DNA of 24,154 nucleotides from E44-bin32 sp034430595. GTDB lineage: Bacteria; Chloroflexota; Anaerolineae; Anaerolineales; E44-bin32. The stretch lies in the NCBI GenBank assembly GCA_034430595.1, contig DAOUEL010000001.1:1-24154 (forward strand), given 5' to 3'. Shown here one piece after another: positions 22,714 through 24,154 of this stretch. The notes beneath the pieces are model-generated. The model had not been told where the DNA came from. It saw only the letters and a list, made by a program, of their open reading frames with translations, and searched no databases. The position numbers were made by a program, and so were the translations under genes. Numbering within the stretch: the stretch's first letter is position 1; each line of letters begins with the position of its first letter.

Positions 22714-23889
22714 CTAAGCCTCCCTCTCTACCGTGGATACACCAAAGTCGGTCACTCCAAGATCGCTGGGGCCCTTTTTGATTTCAACTCTTACCTGATA
22801 GGTAAACTGCGCACCATCGGGAAATCCCTGTGGCACGATCTTAAGGTGCTCAACGCGGATGCCGTCCTCCATCTCTGTAGCCTGATCATTTGTGGCGATG
22901 TCGTCTGAAAATCTGAAGGATGGGAGGTTCTCTACATCAGCCAAGATATTTCCGGGTGGTGTAGCGAGGATCTTGCCTTTTAGCATGAACCTGGGGGATG
23001 CCGAGAGTGGTAACGGGTATTCAGCAATTCCCTCCCAATCACTCTCGTCATTATCCAGAAGGTTATTTACACCCGCGATTACAGCCTTCCTTAGCATTTG
23101 CGTTTTAGGCGCAATTTCCCGCGTAACCTCAAACGGATCCTCAGTCGAATGGACGATCTCGATCCTGGTTCGCCTTAAAGCTGACCATATTTCCTTCTCG
23201 CCAAGAATCTCCTCGATCAAGTACTTTATGCCAGACGAGCTATCAACTTCTTCAATAGCGCCATCGCAGTTTCTACAGAATACTGGGTCACTGCAATGTT
23301 TGCAGGTGATCTGATAGTGCCTATGAGTTTGGAATTTATCGCGGATTAGCGGATTCAATGCTTCAAGGGCTGTCCAGAGGTCTTCGTATTTATCGATAGG
23401 ATCAGCTTCAAGGTGAGCTCTTCCATAGAATCGTAATGCTCGATCGATCCTGCGTCGGTCCTTAACATCACCAAAGCCGGAATACGACTCAAGGAATTTC
23501 CTTAGCTTACCCGAGCTAAATGGACGGAAGGTTCGCAGCGAATCAGTCTGCATGTACAGAGGCTGAGCAAATTCCCTGTCGGCTTCGGATTTATCTGTGT
23601 CATAAGATATAAATGGCGTAGGGTCGTCGATTGCAGCCGTTTCATTGATTGTGATTATGTCATTTAGAAATGAAACGAACCGCTCAGCTTTCCAAATTGC
23701 GGATATTGGTCCAATCGCGGATGTTCGAACTGTGTATGCCCACTTCAGGTCAGGAAAGAAATCTTTCAGCGGAGATGATTGAGTTTCACTGATTTCGATG
23801 TCGCAATCGCCGAGTTGTACCTGAAGGGGCTCCGACAGCCTCACAGCAGAGTCCGCATAGAGACTTATGAAGTAATCCTTTTCCCCCAT
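22714..23889 (-). CDS. HEPN-like protein with inserted four-Cys zinc knuckle
   Basis: A 391-residue protein. The helical region about 145-280 looks like a HEPN-type domain: IDRALRFYGRAH and DKYEDLWTALEALN form the first helices, and R242-IEIV-H247 (in LRRTRIEIVHSTED) is the R-x4-H motif that in active HEPN proteins cleaves RNA. Between the helices lies C196-x2-C199-x5-C205-x2-C208, a probable zinc knuckle. The N-terminal 140 and C-terminal 110 residues match nothing recognised. The start at 23889 is chosen over the longer frame because AGGAG lies just upstream and a promoter (TTGATA, 16 bp, TAAAAT) ends close to it. It is the first gene of the low-GC group. Function is unknown; a defence or RNA-targeting role is inferred only from the domain. 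Confidence 0.7.
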   Translation of the reverse strand: MGEKDYFISLYADSAVRLSEPLQVQLGDCDIEISETQSSPLKDFFPDLKWAYTVRTSAIGPISAIWKAERFVSFLNDIITINETAAIDDPTPFISYDTDKSEADREFAQPLYMQTDSLRTFRPFSSGKLRKFLESYSGFGDVKDRRRIDRALRFYGRAHLEADPIDKYEDLWTALEALNPLIRDKFQTHRHYQITCKHCSDPVFCRNCDGAIEEVDSSSGIKYLIEEILGEKEIWSALRRTRIEIVHSTEDPFEVTREIAPKTQMLRKAVIAGVNNLLDNDESDWEGIAEYPLPLSASPRFMLKGKILATPPGNILADVENLPSFRFSDDIATNDQATEMEDGIRVEHLKIVPQGFPDGAQFTYQVRVEIKKGPSDLGVTDFGVSTVEREA

Positions 23890-23905
23890 TGATACTCTCC
23901 TATTT

Positions 23906-23933
23906 ATTTTAGCGGCTAACATGGTCTTATCAA
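23906..23933 (-). promoter_or_regulatory. Sigma70-type promoter of the HEPN-like gene
   Basis: On the minus strand TTGATA (23933-23928, five of six matches to TTGACA) is followed by 16 bp and TAAAAT (23911-23906, five of six to TATAAT). The predicted transcript start is only about ten bases before the ATG at 23889, so the leader consists of little more than the ribosome site. Confidence 0.55.
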
Positions 23934-23946
23934 GACTTCTGTCTTG
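23924..23946. promoter_or_regulatory. Inverted-repeat operator candidate over the -35 box
   Basis: Three alternating half-sites: GTCTT (23924-23928), AAGAC (23932-23936) and GTCTTG (23941-23946). The right pair forms a 6-bp stem, CAAGAC/GTCTTG, with a four-base spacer; the left pair forms a 5-bp stem around ATC. They overlap the -35 box of the HEPN-like gene, so a dimeric repressor bound here would block transcription. No regulator gene was recognised in the window. Confidence 0.4.
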
Positions 23947-24154
23947 AAAGTCACCCTTATGTACAAAAACAAAACGGATTGCAGCTTTTCTCTCCCCCAG
24001 ACGTGCAGTGGCAGCGATGGAATGACGAGGAAATCCTGGTTGTCTGGATTTACCGATCTGCTTCTCTGACCGCAAATTTCAGCATAGATCTTTTCCCTGG
24101 CCGGCTCAAGCAATCCCCTGGTCCCATGCTTCAGAAGCGTCATGCTCGGCGCTA
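23947..24154. other. Window end, no assigned gene
   Basis: The minus strand carries a short open frame (24143-23916, 75 residues, beginning MTLLKHGTRGLLEPAREKIY), but its 3' half runs through the promoter and half-sites of the HEPN-like gene and it has no good ribosome site. It may be the truncated or frameshifted end of another gene lying mostly outside the window. Nothing else is recognised here. Confidence 0.3.

Noticed and set aside
23890..24075. N-terminal extension of the HEPN-like frame (453 residues)
   Set aside because: The extension contains the promoter and operator-like half-sites; AGGAG is placed for the ATG at 23889.

Overview
The window reads as a chromosomal segment of a high-GC bacterium, most likely a Chloroflexota (Anaerolineae-like) genome or MAG. 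This is inferred from three things: several secreted proteins with Pro/Thr-rich linkers behind lipobox or membrane anchors, menaquinone genes (menG/ubiE and menA), and dispersed GTAGGGG...CCCCTAC palindromes. No rRNA, tRNA, CRISPR array or IS element was recognised.

Left part (1-3884): the 5' part of a ferritin gene (minus); a membrane-anchored C39-like peptidase with TPRs (minus); and, divergent from it, a membrane-anchored sulfite-oxidase-type molybdoprotein (plus). A 393-bp intergenic stretch with three hairpin palindromes follows.

Middle part (3885-10782): a compact plus-strand run with ATGA overlaps encodes an NMT1/SsuA-type ABC transporter (lipoprotein, ATPase, permease), a 2H phosphoesterase, MenG/UbiE and a YdcF-like membrane protein. 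A convergent MenA-type prenyltransferase follows. Divergent from that is a NUDIX hydrolase (TTG start, TATAAT promoter) overlapping a class I methyltransferase. Menaquinone synthesis is the one pathway clearly visible here.

Next (10792-14470): a minus-strand set comprising an ABM-like small protein, a class III nucleotidyl cyclase with an N-terminal four-Cys module, a Nal1-like trypsin-fold protease and a free-standing copy of that protease's N-terminal domain. A divergent plus-strand lipoprotein with two PPC-type domains ends in a strong intrinsic terminator.

Then (14729-19815, minus): two large exported proteins, a GH5-like glycosidase with an F5/8 domain and an N-terminal beta-sandwich fused to a serine beta-lactamase fold, followed by a YgjP/DUF45 metallopeptidase.

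The right end (19869-24154, minus) has visibly lower GC, most strongly in the first gene. It holds an OLD-family ATPase-TOPRIM nuclease, an unrecognised protein with a possible HEPN-like motif, and a HEPN-like protein with an inserted four-Cys knuckle. The last is driven by a good promoter overlapped by inverted-repeat half-sites. This is the best candidate in the window for an acquired, possibly defence-related module. That function is inferred, not shown.
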